The notes under the pieces were generated by a model. The model ran no database searches and was not told the origin of the DNA. It saw nothing but the letters and a program-made list of their open reading frames with translations. From Mangifera indica (lineage: Eukaryota > Streptophyta > Magnoliopsida > Sapindales > Anacardiaceae), in assembly GCF_011075055.1 (NCBI RefSeq), contig NC_058151.1, positions 11,319,300-11,383,299 on the forward strand: a stretch of 64,000 bases of DNA, written 5' to 3'. Position numbers and translations under genes: made by a program. Position 1 is the stretch's first letter; each line of letters begins with the position of its first letter. Positions 1 to 12,688 of the stretch are shown here, one piece after another.

Positions 1-860
1 GGTTTTATCATTCATCCATCTTAGGTTTTAGAAACTAACATTTCACCTTACCTAAAGTTTTTAAACTTTGAAAACTAACATTTTCACCCCAAACCTAGGG
101 TTTCCATATTTTTCAAAATACAGCGCCCCCCATAACTTTCAAAACTAACAGTTTCACCCCTATTCTTCAACTTCATCTCCGGCGTCGTCACCGGCCTCCT
201 CCTCCTGGTGTGACGGCGGTGGTGCGATGAAGAGATCTTCATCTCCTCGTCGCATGGTGCGACGAAGAGACGGAGATCTCTTCGTCGCACGATGCGACTA
301 AGAGACAAAGACGACGAAGGACGACTCTTCGCCGTCCTTCGTCGCTCTTTGCGTCGTCCAGACGCTACGACGAAGGACCACTAAGCGTCGTCCTTCGTCT
401 GTTCTTCCAGATCTGGACGACTCTTCGTCGTCCAAATCTGGGCGACAAAGGGTCGTCCTTCGTCGTCCTTTGTAGTTGGAGATGAGAGATCGATCGATTG
501 CGTCGGCCGTCAGTGGTGGCCAGAGAAAGAAGCAAACCCTAGGGGTGAAATCTAAACTTTTTAAATTTTGAGGATGGGTTAGTTATTAGTTTTTAAAATC
601 TGAAGGGGGGAAATGGTAAAATTTTAAAGTTTTACGGTTTTAAATAGTAAATGATGATTTTGCCCCTATCCCTAACTGAAAAATTGGACGACAGTTTAGT
701 CATGGGTGGAAAAAGTGGATTTTCATCTGTCGTAGGTGGCATTTTGAAAACGCATCAAAAGTTAGGTGGGAAATAGTCCTTCTCCCAATTTAAAATATTA
801 AAAAAAATAAAAATTTATCACATTTTTCTCTTTTGGTTTAAAAATTTAATAATTTTTCTT
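1..860. repeat. Foldback-like repeat with GC-rich palindromic core
   Basis: The flanks, about 25-160 and 535-640, carry related sequence in opposite orientation: runs such as TTTCACCCC and AAACCTAGGG on the left, and CCCTAGGGGTGAAA on the right. Between them, about 170-530 is much richer in G+C than its surroundings and is built from repeated GACGAAG/CTTCGTC words in both orientations. No convincing protein is encoded; the open frame here is a by-product of the repeats. This looks like a non-autonomous DNA transposon or foldback element, but the left end may lie outside the window and I could not define a target-site duplication. Confidence 0.4.
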
Positions 861-868
861 TACACAAA

Positions 869-980
869 GTTTGAAAAGTTATTATTTCCCTACTAGGGTT
901 TTGAAACAATCAGTGGAAACAACAAACTTCGTTGTCTTCGGTAACAGTTTCAAAACTCTAGGTGGAAAATTATCAAACCC
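869..980. repeat. Short imperfect inverted repeat at the copia A junction
   Basis: Arms at about 869-907 and 947-980 are imperfect reverse complements, sharing GTTTTGAAAC / GTTTCAAAAC and CTAGGG/CTCTAG-type words around a 39 bp loop. The right arm abuts the point where homology to the copia family begins (about 973-984). It may be a small foldback element or the border of the larger repeat to the left. Confidence 0.3.
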
Positions 981-1492
981 TTAGAGCTTGCTTTAAATCA
1001 CACAAGGTCTTCTTAAAGAGAAACCTTATTTTCTTAATCTTTTTGTTGCAAATCCTTCTGGTTGCTTAACTTAAATCTCCTTTTATAGATATCCATTGAA
1101 AAAAGTTGATTTAACGTCAAGTTGGAATACCTTCAATTGATTCTGAGCAACGTGTGCCAGCAACAATCGATGGTATCCAAACATACAATAGGAGCAAAAG
1201 TTTTTGAGTAATCAACACCAAATACTTGAGCATAACCCTTCATCACAAGTCTTGTCTTGTGTTTGTTGATGAAACCATTAGCATTCAGCTTGGGCCTGAA
1301 TACCCATTTAACACCAATGATCTTTTTGAGCAAAGGCCTTTCAACCAGCTTCCATGTCTGACTTTTTTCAATCATTCTCAACTCTTCCTACATTGTAGTT
1401 ATCCATTTTCGATCCATCTCAAGTTCCTCATACCTTGCAAGCTTTAAAATAGCAACATTGCATCTTTCATAAACATAAAAAAAATAGTCTAG
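975..1492 (-). mobile_element. Copia A, left fragment (start of reverse transcriptase), truncated
   Basis: On the minus strand, 1133-1381 encodes the start of a Ty1/copia reverse transcriptase: GVKWVFRPKLNANG, then a KGYAQ motif and a DYSKTFAPI motif. The DNA matches copia B at about 41600-42035. Homology ends near 975, so the rest of the RT, RNase H and the 3' LTR are missing. The fragment is cut on the right by the Athila element at 1493 and resumes at 12689. Its coding capacity is dead. Confidence 0.75.
1488..1492. repeat. Target-site duplication of the Athila element (left copy)
   Basis: TCTAG here and at 12689-12693 flank an element that begins TG and ends CA. The homologous site in copia B (about 42031-42040) has a single related copy with no insertion. 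Confidence 0.9.
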
Positions 1493-2759
1493 TGTTGCCA
1501 ATGACTAGGAAGTTTATGAGTCAATCAAGTAATATAGAAAGATGTCGGTCCCACAGAGATTGGTTTTCGAATACTAGCTTGTTTTGTAGTTTAAATTAGC
1601 TAGAGAAATAGAAATGCTATGGATTGGGATTGAATTAAAAATAATAAAATAAAACAACTAACTAAATCGAAATTAACAAAGGAAAATAATCACCTAACAA
1701 ATTAAAAGTGAAATACCAATTATAGAGAAACCTCGGGTTTATGATTTCACTATCAATTACTCAAAAATCAGTAACGAATCCAATTAAAATCAATGATAAG
1801 ATGAATTGTTGATGATTGATTATCCTATTTTACCCAATTCCTCTCTCAAGGTTAATTAGGTATGTTAAGATTAAAAGTTTACCTACTTTCGTGGTATATT
1901 GTTAATCAAAACCCATTAATTTCTATGACAATCAGTTTGCCCACAAAATATTTATATTTATCTCTAAATAAAACCCTAGGTTTAGCAAAGGCATGAACTA
2001 ATTAGGTATGTATTTATCAATATCACACTCCAATCTATAAACAAGCATGGTATTGGGCCCTAACACCAAGCAAGAAGTTAAAATCACAAATACTAAATCA
2101 AACATTCATCATCATTAATTAAAAATCAAAACCCATTACATAATCCTTGAGAATTTATAGATTCATCATAAACCCTAGCAAAGGAAATTAGCTATTCATG
2201 GCTATAAAGTTTAAACTATAAGATAAAGTTAGAGAGAGAGACATTTTGAATCAATAAAAGAAGATAATAAGAAAGATAAGAAAAACTCTAAGGTCTTCAA
2301 ATCTTGATTCTCTTGGGTCTTCTATCTTTAATCTTGGATCTTCCCTCTTCTACTTGTTTCTTGGAGCTTTTTCTCTCTAAAAATCCTTTGGGCTGCTGTA
2401 TTTTTTTGTTCCCCCCATGAAAAAGACGTAATTTTCTTTTTATACCTGTCACTTAACCCTATTTTCTTTTTTTTTATTTACACCCAGTAATTATGGGCAC
2501 CGATTATGACCATAAAACTACCCATAATTACTCTCTGCCTCCTGATGTAAACCCTTCTCATTTGTTTCTTTAAGCTTCCATTTTCACTCTAAAAGGGGCT
2601 TGAATGACTCCATATCATCTAAAAATATAATTCAAAGAACAAAATAAGATCAAGTCATCAAGATTAAATAAAACTTAAAGAATTTGACAAAATGGACCAA
2701 AATTCACTTTAAAACTATACTATTATAACCCTATTTGTGTGTATTTCATACACACATCA
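1493..2759 (-). repeat. Athila 3' LTR
   Basis: It is 1267 bp and aligns end to end with 11421-12688. It starts TGTTGCCAATG and ends ACACACATCA on the plus strand. It contains no coding sequence. Confidence 0.92.
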
Positions 2760-2774
2760 AACTCCTCCAAACTT
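2760..2774 (-). other. Athila polypurine tract
   Basis: Directly inside the 3' LTR the minus strand reads AAGTTTGGAGGAGTT. This purine-rich stretch sits where plus-strand DNA synthesis is primed in LTR retrotransposons. Confidence 0.7.
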
Positions 2775-5240
2775 AAGAACTTGCTTGTCCTCAAGCAAAA
2801 AGGAACAGAAGTGAAACAAAAGGGAAAATTGAAAGGATCAATAGGGTTTAGGTAATTGAATTCTTAAAGTGACCTTATGCAATCAAAAGCCAAAACTTGC
2901 TCTTCAAAAGCCCTAAGTGCAAGAAACACTCTATCTCGGATCCAAAGAAAACAAGAGTCACAAAAATCAAACTGAAAATGTGTGCAGTGATCAGTCTCAC
3001 CAAAACTGTTGCACTTCAGATAGGCATATACGTACTTAGCAATCTTCATGATCTCTAAATAAAGTCAACCAAATCCTATACGCAAAATCAAACAACCTAT
3101 CTCCACTAATGAAGGTGTAATGCATTTCAAAAGGATCAATAGGTCTTTATTTAGGTTGTAACGTGGGGAGGGGTATGGGTTCAAGAATAAAGGGATAAAT
3201 GAGTTAACAAATGAACATGAATATACTATTAATGAGGAAGTAAAGATCTACATGATTACAAAATAAAGAATAGGGAAGAAATGTGAATATAAATTGCACT
3301 AATAATATGTGAAAAGATTTTTTTTTCTATTTTCTTTTCCTCTTTAAATATCTCTTTTTTTTTTTTTTCTTTTTTACTACATGTATGAATATATATAATT
3401 CTCTCAAAATCCCCCAAACTTATTTCTTTGTACATGGGGCATATAGAATGATAATGCCATGACTTTCTCATTTTTCTTCATTCTTCCTTTTCAATTGATC
3501 TAAAAATCACATGCAAATCCACTCATCTCATTAATAATATAACTCATGTAAAGGGTATGTTTAATATATTTATTAGCTAGGTGGGTGATTAAGGGTTAAA
3601 ACAAAGAAAATGTAAAAGGTTGTAAATAAAAGACAAAAGAAAATGGCTCAAAGGGCTAACAAGAGATTAAAAATTTATAAAGGTTAGCTAAGAGAATAAG
3701 GCAATTTGGGGTATACAAAGAATCAAAGAAGTGCCTATATCATATCCCTTATCAATGCAAGCAACTTTTATTTCGCCTCGAAAGATTGAGTGACAAGTTC
3801 TAGGACTTGTGAGACACTAGAAAATATGTCTAAGCATGGATAAACCCTCTCTAAGTAAGCATAAACAATTTCGAAAAAAATTGACCACATGCACAACAAA
3901 CTCTGAACGACAAATGTAACAATTGTAACTCTATCACCAATCATGAATGTCTCAACACTCTTTGCCTTTTATGAACAAAAAGTGGGTTCGATTGCCAAAG
4001 GTGCTCTAATCATTCATATCACCTGAAAATATTTTCACAAATGTGTCTTTCAAGGTACTAAAAGTGAATTTGCAAAATTTAGTCCAAAATCAAAGAAGGG
4101 ATAAACAAATGTGGGCTTAATTTAAAACTGAAAATAAAAACTGCATAAAAAATAAACCTAATCTAAGAATTGAAAATAAAATTGCAAAATTAACATTAAA
4201 GACTCCCCCCCACACTTAAGACAAACATTGTCCTCAATGTTTATTCAACATGTAATAAAGAAAACATAACTAAGCATGGATAAGAGAAGAAGAAAAAAAA
4301 TGAAAACTCCCTAGATCAGTATAAGCTCATGTGATGAAATTGGATGAAAATGCAAACATTGTCTCTGAAATTAGAATGAGTAAATTATGAACAAAATTGC
4401 ACTATCTAGCAAAAGAGGTTCTAAAGAATCACATCCAACTAATGAAAAGAGAAAGATAATAACATTATCAACAATTATGGATCCACATATGCAACAATCT
4501 CTATCAACGAAAAAATCAAATAATGAATAAATCAACAACACTTTTCTAATAAGCTTGATATTGCAATTATAACAATTTGTATATCAAAATTTTCATCAAA
4601 TCTCCACATTAATAAACCACATGCAACCCAATAAATTGAACACTAAATCATCATTAAACTAGGAAAACATCACATTGAATCAACATAAATTGCTCACATG
4701 TATCCATTCTGAAATTTGATCCACATCAAGAAAAATCAAATGTGAAAAACTGGAATTTGATGTGTGGCCTTAGCGTGGCTGGGTTGTGGAGGAAAAATTG
4801 AAAATTTGAGGGAACAAGTGACGTGTTCTGAAGGGGAGGAAATGTGAGGCCGTTGTTAAAGCTAAGAAAAAAATTTGAAGGCTGACGCGTCAACTTGAAA
4901 TGTGCGAAATGGTGGGGCTGCGCAGAGAAGAAACAAATTGCGATGAAGCTGGAACAACATAAAATAGAGAAAGAACCTACAGTGTTGTGCAGAGCAGGCT
5001 GACGTGTCAGCGTGCTTCAGATGGGTGAAGTGGTGGGGTTGGAAGTGACAATTTTTTATTCAACAAGAATGGAGGGCCTGACACGTGGTGATTCAGTAAG
5101 AAAGGGAGGTTGTGTGGTGAAAATTGGAAGAGAAGATGAGAGCAGAAAATGTCATTGTCGGGAGAACGGAGAAGGAAAGTGCGGCGTTGAAATGGGAGAA
5201 ATAAAACAAAGACTAAGGTTTCAAATATACGTATATATAC

Positions 5241-5281
<41 letters not shown>

Positions 5282-5877
5282 GGATAGAAAGAAAATAAAA
5301 TAAAACAATAAAATAAAATAAAATAAAGTAAAAGACAAAATAAAACTAAAATAAAATAAAATATAAATATAAATAAGTAAAAAAAATGAAAGATGAACAA
5401 CCCAACACACTTTTCCTCATTTTTTTTCCAGAGACCAATTACGGGCACTTTTATGCCCATATTTGGTGCCTATAAACACTGCTCTCTTCAACTCAAAATA
5501 GAATTTATGAGGAAATTCAAATTTCACATTCTTTATCAACCAATTCAACACCACAAAGAAATCACAAAATCCAATTAATGCGATCAATGGTAAGAACACA
5601 ATTAATCAAACAAATCACAACCAATGAAAACATCAAATTGAGCAAGATTTAATTGTACCCCCCTTTTGACTTGAAAATACTCCTCATGTCCATACTTGTA
5701 CTCCAATTGCTAGACATTCCAAAATCAACCTAAAATAAACAAGAAGAACAATTTTAAACTAAATGTGGGGAAAATTATTTATCAATAAACTAAAAGAAAA
5801 TTCTTTAAGAGAAGAAAAACTTGGGTTGCCTTCCAAGAGCGCTAATTTAGGGTCCTTAGCTTGACCGATTGTGAGAC
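2775..5877 (-). other. Athila 3' internal region without recognisable genes
   Basis: About 3.1 kb lies between the end of integrase and the 3' LTR. Some Athila elements carry an env-like frame here; I see only short unrelated frames and no such gene. A perfect (AT)n tract lies at about 5245-5278, followed by an A-rich AAATA/AAACA tract to about 5385. Several TGACGTGTCA-like words occur at 4880-5090. About 4200-4260 contains the phrase ACTTAAGACAAACATTGTCC in a C-rich context. Confidence 0.6.
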
Positions 5878-7611
5878 TTAATTTGGGGGATTGGACAATG
5901 GTTGTGACACCTCCACTTCCACTTGGTCACCAATAAAATATGGCTTCAACCTCTGCCCATTGACCTTAAATGTTCCAGAATTTTCACTCCACACCTCAAC
6001 AGCCCCATGGGTAAATACCTTTAAGATTTTAAAATGACCGGACCACCTTGACTTAAGTTTTCCTGGAAAAAGCTTCAATCTTGAGTTGAAAAGCAACACT
6101 TGATCACCTTCTTTGAAGTCTTTCTTTAAAATATGTTTATCATGCCACCTTTTGGTTCTTTCCTTGTATATTTTGGCATTCTCATAAACGTCCAATCTAA
6201 ATTCTTCTAACTCATCTAGTTGGAGGAGACATTTTTCATCGGTTTTCTTTAAATCAAAGTTCAAAAACTTAGCAGCCCAATAAGCTCGATGCTCTAGCTC
6301 TACTAGAAGATGACAAGACTTACCGTAGACAAAGCAGAAAAGGGATGTACCAATGAGAGTTTTAAAGGTTGTGCGGTATGCCCAAAGTGCATTGTCCAAT
6401 CTCAAACTCCAATCTTTCCTTGAAGCACTTACGGTTTTCTCAAGTATGCTCTTGATCTCTTTATTAGAAATCTTAACTTGCCCGCTAGTTTGAGGGTGGT
6501 ATGGTGTTGCAACCTTATGGGTAACTCCGTATCTCTTTAATAATTTCTAAAATAGGTGATTACAAAAGTGAGAACCACCATCACTAATAATAGCTATTGG
6601 AGTCCCAAATCTTGCAAAGATATATTTTTTTAAGAACTTTACCACAACCCTAGCATCATTGGATGGACTTGTTAGTGCCTCAACCCATTTAGAAACATAA
6701 TCTACAACAACTAAGATATATTTATTCTCATAAGACGTAGGAAATGGCCCCATGTAGTCAATGCCCCACACATCAAAAATTTCAATTTCAAGTATACTGT
6801 TTAAAGGCATTTCATTCCTCCTTGAAATGTTTCCAGTTCTTTGGCACCTATTACATGTTAAAACGAATTTTCTCGCATCTTGAAAAAGAGTTGGCCAATA
6901 GAACCCACTTTGGAGCACCTTAGCTGTTGTCTTGGTGGCGCTAAAATGTCCTCCACATTCAAGAGAATGACAATGGGTTAGAACACTTTCCATCTCGTCT
7001 TGTGGTAAGCAACGTCGCACAATCCCATCAAAACATCTTTTGTAAAGCAGTGGCTCTTCCCAATAATAGTTTTTCACCTCCCACAAGAACTTTTTCTTTT
7101 GTTGGTGATTCATCTCTGGAGGTAATACACTACACATAAGATAATTCACGTAATCTGCATACCATGGTATTACCCAATGAGATATCTTTAAAAGTTGTTC
7201 ATTTGGAAAAGAGTCATCAATAGGTAGACTTTTGTCAAAACCTCCACTCTTAACTTGCTCCAAACAGGACAAATGATCAGCAACAATATTTTTTATCCCT
7301 TTTTTATCCTTTATTTCTAAGTCAAACTCTTGAAAAAGCAATATCCACCTAATCAACCTCGGTTTTGCATCCTTCTTATTTAAGAGATATTTAATGGTTG
7401 AATGATCTGTGTAGACTATGACCTTAGACCCTATTAAATAAGACCTGAACTTATCAAAAGCAAACACAACTGCAAGAAATTCTTTCTCAGTGGTGGCATA
7501 GTTAACTTGTGCTTCATCCAAAGTGTGATTGGCATAGTAAATTGCATAAATCTTTTTATCTTTCCTTTGCCCCAAAACTGCCCCTACAGCAAAGTCACTA
7601 GCATCACACAT
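5878..7611 (-). pseudogene. Athila RNase H and integrase (pol C-terminal part)
   Basis: Reading from 7611 downward, RNase H has [15 protein letters not shown], a later [14 protein letters not shown] motif and [11 protein letters not shown]. After VADHLS comes integrase: an HHCC-type zinc finger (H of [10 protein letters not shown], then CNRCQ), [10 protein letters not shown] and ISDGGSHF supplying the two Asp residues, and a Gln/Glu-rich segment holding the Glu. A stop near 6547 breaks the integrase core, and the frame then continues from about 6546 to 5878, ending after a QRLKPYF motif. The order is standard for gypsy elements. It cannot make a full protein. Confidence 0.85.
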
Positions 7612-9063
7612 TACTTCAAAAGGTAAACTCTAATCTAGCAGTTGTATAATGGGAGCTAAAATCAATGCATCCTTTAACTTGCAAAAAGAATTAAGACAAT
7701 GTTGGTCAAAGTTAAAAGGAACATCTTTAGCAAGTAAATTAGACAAAGGTTTAGCAATTTTTGAAAAATCCTTAAGGAAACACCTATAGAACCCAACATG
7801 GCCAAGAAAACTCAAAACTCCTTTTACGGATGTTGGTGGAGGCATCTTCTCAATTACTTCTACTTTTGCTTTATCTACCTCAATCCCCCTTTGTGAGACT
7901 CTATACCCAAGAACTATCCCTTCTTTCACCATAAAATGACATTTTTCCCAATTAAGCACTAAATTGACCTCTTCGCACCTCTACAAAACCTTAGATAAGT
8001 TAAGCAAACAATCATCAAAGGATGTTCCATACACAGAAAAATCATCCATAAACACTTCCATAATTCGCTCAACAAAATCAGAAAATATAGATATCATACA
8101 TTTTTGAAAGGTAGTAGATGCATTGTAAAGACCGAAAGGCATACGCCTATAGGCAAATGTGCCATAAGGGCATGTGAAAGTGGTCTTTTCCTAGTCTTCT
8201 GGGTGAATGGGGATTTGAAAGAATCCCGAATACCCATATAGATAGCAAAAATAAGAATAGTTTGCTAGTCTCTCCAAAACTTGATCAATAAAAGGAAAGG
8301 GAAAATGATCCTTACAGGTGGCACTATTAAGCTTTCTATAATCAATACACATCCTTCACCCTGTGACTGTCCTAGTTGGTATTAAATCATTATTCTCATT
8401 CTTGACAACAGTCACACCCCCTTTCTTTGGTATCACTTGTACTGGACTTACCCATGAGCTATCAGATATGGGATAAATAATCCCTGCATCTAATAATTTA
8501 ATGACTTCATTTCTTACTACCTCTTTCATGATAGGATTCAATTTTCTTTGATGTTCAATGGTAGGTTTGAAATCATCAAGCATATGGATGCGATGCATGC
8601 AAATAGTAGGGCTTATTCCCTTGATATCATGAATGTTATAACCAATGATTTTTCTATATGCTATAAGTTCTCTAAGCAATTTATCTTCTTGTTCATCATT
8701 TAATTCAGCATTTATAATCACAGGATAAGTAGAATTAGGGCCAAGAAAAGTATACCTCAAATTAGCAGGAAGTGGTTTAAGATCTACCTTAGGTGCATCT
8801 TCCGCTTTAAGAGAAGGAAGAGAATGGTTACCTGTCTTGAGTTCTTCATACTTGAAATTCAAAATGGGAGCAACCTTAGGATTTACTTCCATAAGCTGAG
8901 CACAGGCTGCAATTTCCATATTTTCATCTTTGACTAAAGCTCTGTGAATAATGCACAACTCGAGTGGATCCTCAGGGTATTTCTTGATAAAGACTTCTTT
9001 CACGCAATCATCAATAATGTCAACCCTACAACAAGAATTCACAATATTAGGTTGCTTTGACAT
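7612..9063 (-). pseudogene. Athila reverse transcriptase, several stops
   Basis: The start of this segment continues the protease-RT linker. RT features include SDSSWVSPVQVIPKKGG, then after a stop at about 8357 the MCIDYRKLNSAT motif, MPFGL, and FMDDFSVYG with the catalytic Asp pair. Stops occur at about 8357, 8190, 7980 and 7630. By position they replace residues that are Trp or Gln in relatives, consistent with C-to-T change on one strand or the other. The thumb region, with FLGHVGFYR, is recognisable at 7630-7959. Confidence 0.85.
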
Positions 9064-9999
9064 TCGAAAAATATTGAACTCTACTTTCTCATCTCCAATC
9101 TCAAAAGTGAGTTTTCCATTTTTAACGTCAATGATTGCTCATGTTGTGGCTAAGAATGGTCTTCCCAGAATAAGAGGAACTTGAATATCCTCTTCCATTT
9201 CCAAAACCACAAAGTCTACGGGGATATAAAATTTTCCAACTTTAATTGGCACATTTTCCATTATCCCTGTAGGATAGTTTATGGATCTATCCGCCAATTG
9301 CAGGGTCACTGTTATAGGTTTTAATTCTCCAAGCTCCAATCTCCTGCAAATAGATAAAGGAATTAAACTTATACTTGCACCAAGATCACATAAAGCTTTT
9401 TCAAAAGATTCTTTACCAACTACACAAGGAATAGAAAAACTCCCTAGATCCTTAAGCTTTGGTGGTAGCTTATTTTGTAAAATAGCACTGCATTCCTTTG
9501 AGAGAGTCACCATTTCGAATTCTTCAAGTTTCCTTTTATTTGAGAGGATATCTTTGAGAAACTTAGCGTACACCGACATTTGAGTTATAGCCTCCATAAA
9601 AGGAACATTAAGATGTATCTGCTTGAAAACATCCAAAAACTTTCCAAACTGTTGATCAAGCTTTGCCTTTTGGAACCTTTGAGGGAAAGACAAAGGTGTT
9701 GAATATGTTTTGGATGAAACTTGCTTTTCAGGGGCTTCTTGGATATTTCTCTCAACCTTTTTCTTCAACGTATCTTCTTCACTAGACTTTTCAACGTCCT
9801 TTTGCTTATCAAGCTCATTTTCAACCTTGCCTATAGGTTCACCTAATTGTTTACCACTTCTGGTGACAATTGCCTTATAATGCTCCCTTGGATTTTGAGG
9901 TTGGCTAGGTAGTTTTCCTATTTCCCTAGAATTGGAAGTACTTACTTGTTGGCCCAATTGTACTTCAAGCATCTTATTATGTATGGCCAATTGATCCAC
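9064..9999 (-). pseudogene. Athila gag C-terminus and aspartic protease
   Basis: A frame from 9999 to 9139 encodes a low-complexity linker with KAIVTRSGKQLGEP and a highly charged Glu/Lys segment, then the protease with CDLGASISLIPLS and LILGRPFLATT. The DLGA active-site form, in place of DSGA or DTGA, is common in Athila elements. A stop at about 9139 separates it from the downstream IDVKNGKLTFEIG segment, which continues into the RT frame. Confidence 0.85.
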
Positions 10000-11271
10000 C
10001 TTAGTAGTAAGTTGTCTAATTGTTTCATCTTAAGCATCAGCCTTTTGTTTTTGGGCAAGAATGAAATTCTCCATCATCAATTCTATATTTGATTTTTGCT
10101 CTTGAGGAGGCTGAAGATGATGTAAAGGATAGGGGTTAATGTTTCTAGCTTGGAATCCGGGAGGTGGCTGCTTAAAATTCTAGTTTGGGTTAGAAGTATT
10201 GGCTTGGTTTGACCATGCAAAGTTTAGGTGGTTCCTCCAACCTAGGTTATATGTATTTGAGTAAGGATTACCATGTCCCCTTTGGTTATAATTAAGAAAA
10301 TTCACTTGCTCATTTGTAGGCTCAGGTGCATAGTGGGTACCCATTTGGCATTCAAAGCTCGCATGATCCCCTCCACAATTCTCACAACTAGAAGTTCTTA
10401 CAACCTTCATATCTAATCTCTCCAATTTCTTTGTTAATGCATCCAACTTAGCATTCACCATAGTAATTCCATCCACTTCATGTACTCCCAAATGTCTTCT
10501 TTAACTAGCTCTATCATTAGGCCATCAATAACTATTGGAAGTCATTTCTTCAATCAAATGCAAAGCTACGTCGGATGTTTTACCCATTAATGACCTATTA
10601 GCAGCTGTATCCAAAATACTTTTCAACGAGTGAGAAAGACCATTATAGAAGGTTTGAACAACTAGCCAGTCAGGCAAACCATGATAGAGACATTGTCTCT
10701 ATAGATCTTTGAACCTTTCCCAAGCTTCATATAAAGACTCATCATCCCTTTGGTAAAAGGTGGCAATCTCATTTCTCAATTTAACCATTTTACCAGGTGG
10801 AAAATATTTTGCAAGAAAGGCTTCAGAAAGTGCTTGTTAAGTAGTGAATGCACTAGGTGCCCTATAATCCAACCAAGATGTTGCCCTATCCTTCAAAGAA
10901 AATGGAAATAACCTCAATTTGATTGCATCTTCAGAAACTCCATTCATTTTGAAAGTGTCACATATCTGAGAGAAATGTGACAGGTAGACATGTGGATCTT
11001 CATTTTTTAACCCTCTAAATTGGTTTTGTTACACCATCTGAACAATAGAAGGTTTAATCTCAAAATTGTTAGCAACCACAGTGGGCCTCACTATACTAGA
11101 ATAACCATCATGTGTAGTAGGTACAACATAATCACAAAGAGCTCGCTAATTGTTGATGTTATCTTCCATTGAAACTTTTTGTCTTACTCGTCTTTCTCTT
11201 CTACATCTTCTAAAGGTTCTCTCGATTTCTGGGTCAAAATCCAATAATTCTAGATTTTGAGATTTGGTCAT
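10000..11271 (-). pseudogene. Athila gag, multiple stops
   Basis: The likely start codon is at 11271-11269. The protein opens with an acidic, Arg-rich N-terminus including DFDPEIERTFRR, followed by the capsid region with FPFSLKDRATSWLD and WERFKDL. A CCHC-type knuckle (CENCGGDHASFEC) lies at about 10350-10395. In-frame stops interrupt the frame at least seven times between 11150 and 10000. The product would package the element RNA; this copy cannot make it. Confidence 0.8.
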
Positions 11272-11396
11272 AAACCAATAGAGTACCTACAAAGAAAGAA
11301 CAAAGACAACTAGAAATCAAATAGAACAAAAATATAATAAAATTAAACTCTAGTCTAGCTAAACTACAAATTATACTAATATCAACAAAACACCAA

Positions 11397-11414
11397 TCCC
11401 CGACAACGGTGCCA
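11397..11414 (-). other. Athila primer-binding site (tRNA-Asp)
   Basis: The minus strand reads TGGCACCGTTGTCGGGGA, six bases inside the 5' LTR. This matches the complement of the tRNA-Asp 3' end with about two differences, the usual primer for Athila elements. Confidence 0.8.
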
Positions 11415-11420
11415 AAAACT

Positions 11421-12688
11421 TATTGTCAATGGCTCGCAAGTATACGAGTCAATCAAGTAATATAGAAAGATGTTGATCCCATAGAGATTGGTTGTCGAAT
11501 ACTAGCTTGTTTTGTAGTTTAAATTAGCTAGAGAAATAGAAATGTTATGGATTGGGATTGAATTAAAAATAATAAAATAAAGCAACTAACTAAATCAAAA
11601 TTAACAAAGGAAAATAATCACCTAGCAAATTAAAAGTGAAATACTAATTATAGAGAAACCTAGGGTTTATGCTTTCACTATCAATTACTCAAAAATCAGT
11701 AACGAATCCAATTAAAATCAATGATAAGATGAATTGTTGATGGTTGATTATCCTATTTTACCCAATTCCTCTCTCAAGGTTAATTAGGTGCGTTAAGATT
11801 AAAAGCTTACCTACTTTCGTGGTATGTTATTAATCAAAACTCATTAATTTCTATGACAATCAATTTGCCCACAAAAGATTTATATTCATCTCTAAATAAA
11901 TCCCTAGGTTTAGCAAAGGCATGAACTAATTAGGTATGTATTTCTCAATATCACACTCCAATTTACAAACAAACATGGTATTGGGCTCTAACACCAAACA
12001 AGAAGTTAAAATCACAATTACTAAATCAAACATTCATCATCATTAATTAAAAATCAAAACCCATTACATAATCCTTGAGAATTTATAGATTCATCATAAA
12101 CCCTAGCAAAGGAAATTAACTATTCATGGCTATAAAGTTCAAACTACAAAATAAAATTGGAGAGAGAGACATTTTGAATCAATAAAAGAAGATAATAAGA
12201 GAGATAAGAAAAACTCTAAGGTTTTCAAATCTTGATTCTCTTGGGTCTTCTATCTTTAATCTTAGATCTTCCCTCTTCTACTTGTTTCTTGGAGTTTTTT
12301 CTCTCTAAAAATCCTTTGGGCTGCTGTATTTTTTTGTTCCCCCCATGAAGAAGATGTAATTTTCTTTTTATACCTGTCATTTAACCCTATTTTTTGTTTT
12401 TTTTATTTACACCTAGTAATTATGAGCACCAATTGTGACTATAAAACTGCCCATAATTACTCTCTGCCTCCTGATGTAAACCCTTCTTATTTGCTTCTTT
12501 AAGCTTCCATTTTCACTCTAAAAAGGGCTTGAATGACTCCATATCATCTAAAAATATAATTCAAAGAATAAAATAAGATCAAGCCATCAAGATTAAATAA
12601 AACTTAAAGAATTTGACAAAATGGACCAAAATTCACTTTAAAACTATACTATTATAACCCTATTTGTATGTATTTCATACACACATCA
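11421..12688 (-). repeat. Athila 5' LTR
   Basis: It is 1268 bp and the partner of 1493-2759. The inner terminus reads TATTG instead of TGTTG, a point change in the conserved dinucleotide. The element promoter would lie here, transcribing leftward. Confidence 0.92.

Larger units (their letters stand above)
1493..12688 (-). mobile_element. Athila-type Ty3/gypsy LTR retrotransposon, 11.2 kb, degraded
   Basis: The element has LTRs at 1493-2759 and 11421-12688, 5 bp TSDs, a tRNA-Asp primer site and a polypurine tract, all placed for minus-strand coding. Gene order in element sense is gag, protease, RT, RNase H, integrase, then about 3.1 kb without genes. Athila assignment rests on the gag N-terminus, the DLGAS protease motif, the FMDDF RT motif, the VADHLS motif after RNase H, and the tRNA-Asp site. 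There are many in-frame stops, several at positions where relatives have Gln or Trp. The LTRs differ visibly, more than those of the gypsy element at 24510, so this insertion is older. It lies inside copia A and is absent from copia B. Confidence 0.92.

Noticed and set aside
84..308. Minus-strand frame in the GC-rich core
   Set aside because: Built from the GACGAAG repeats; Arg/His-rich with no domain.
5213..5460. Open frames with long Ile-Tyr runs
   Set aside because: Produced by the (AT)n microsatellite and neighbouring A-rich repeats in the Athila 3' region.
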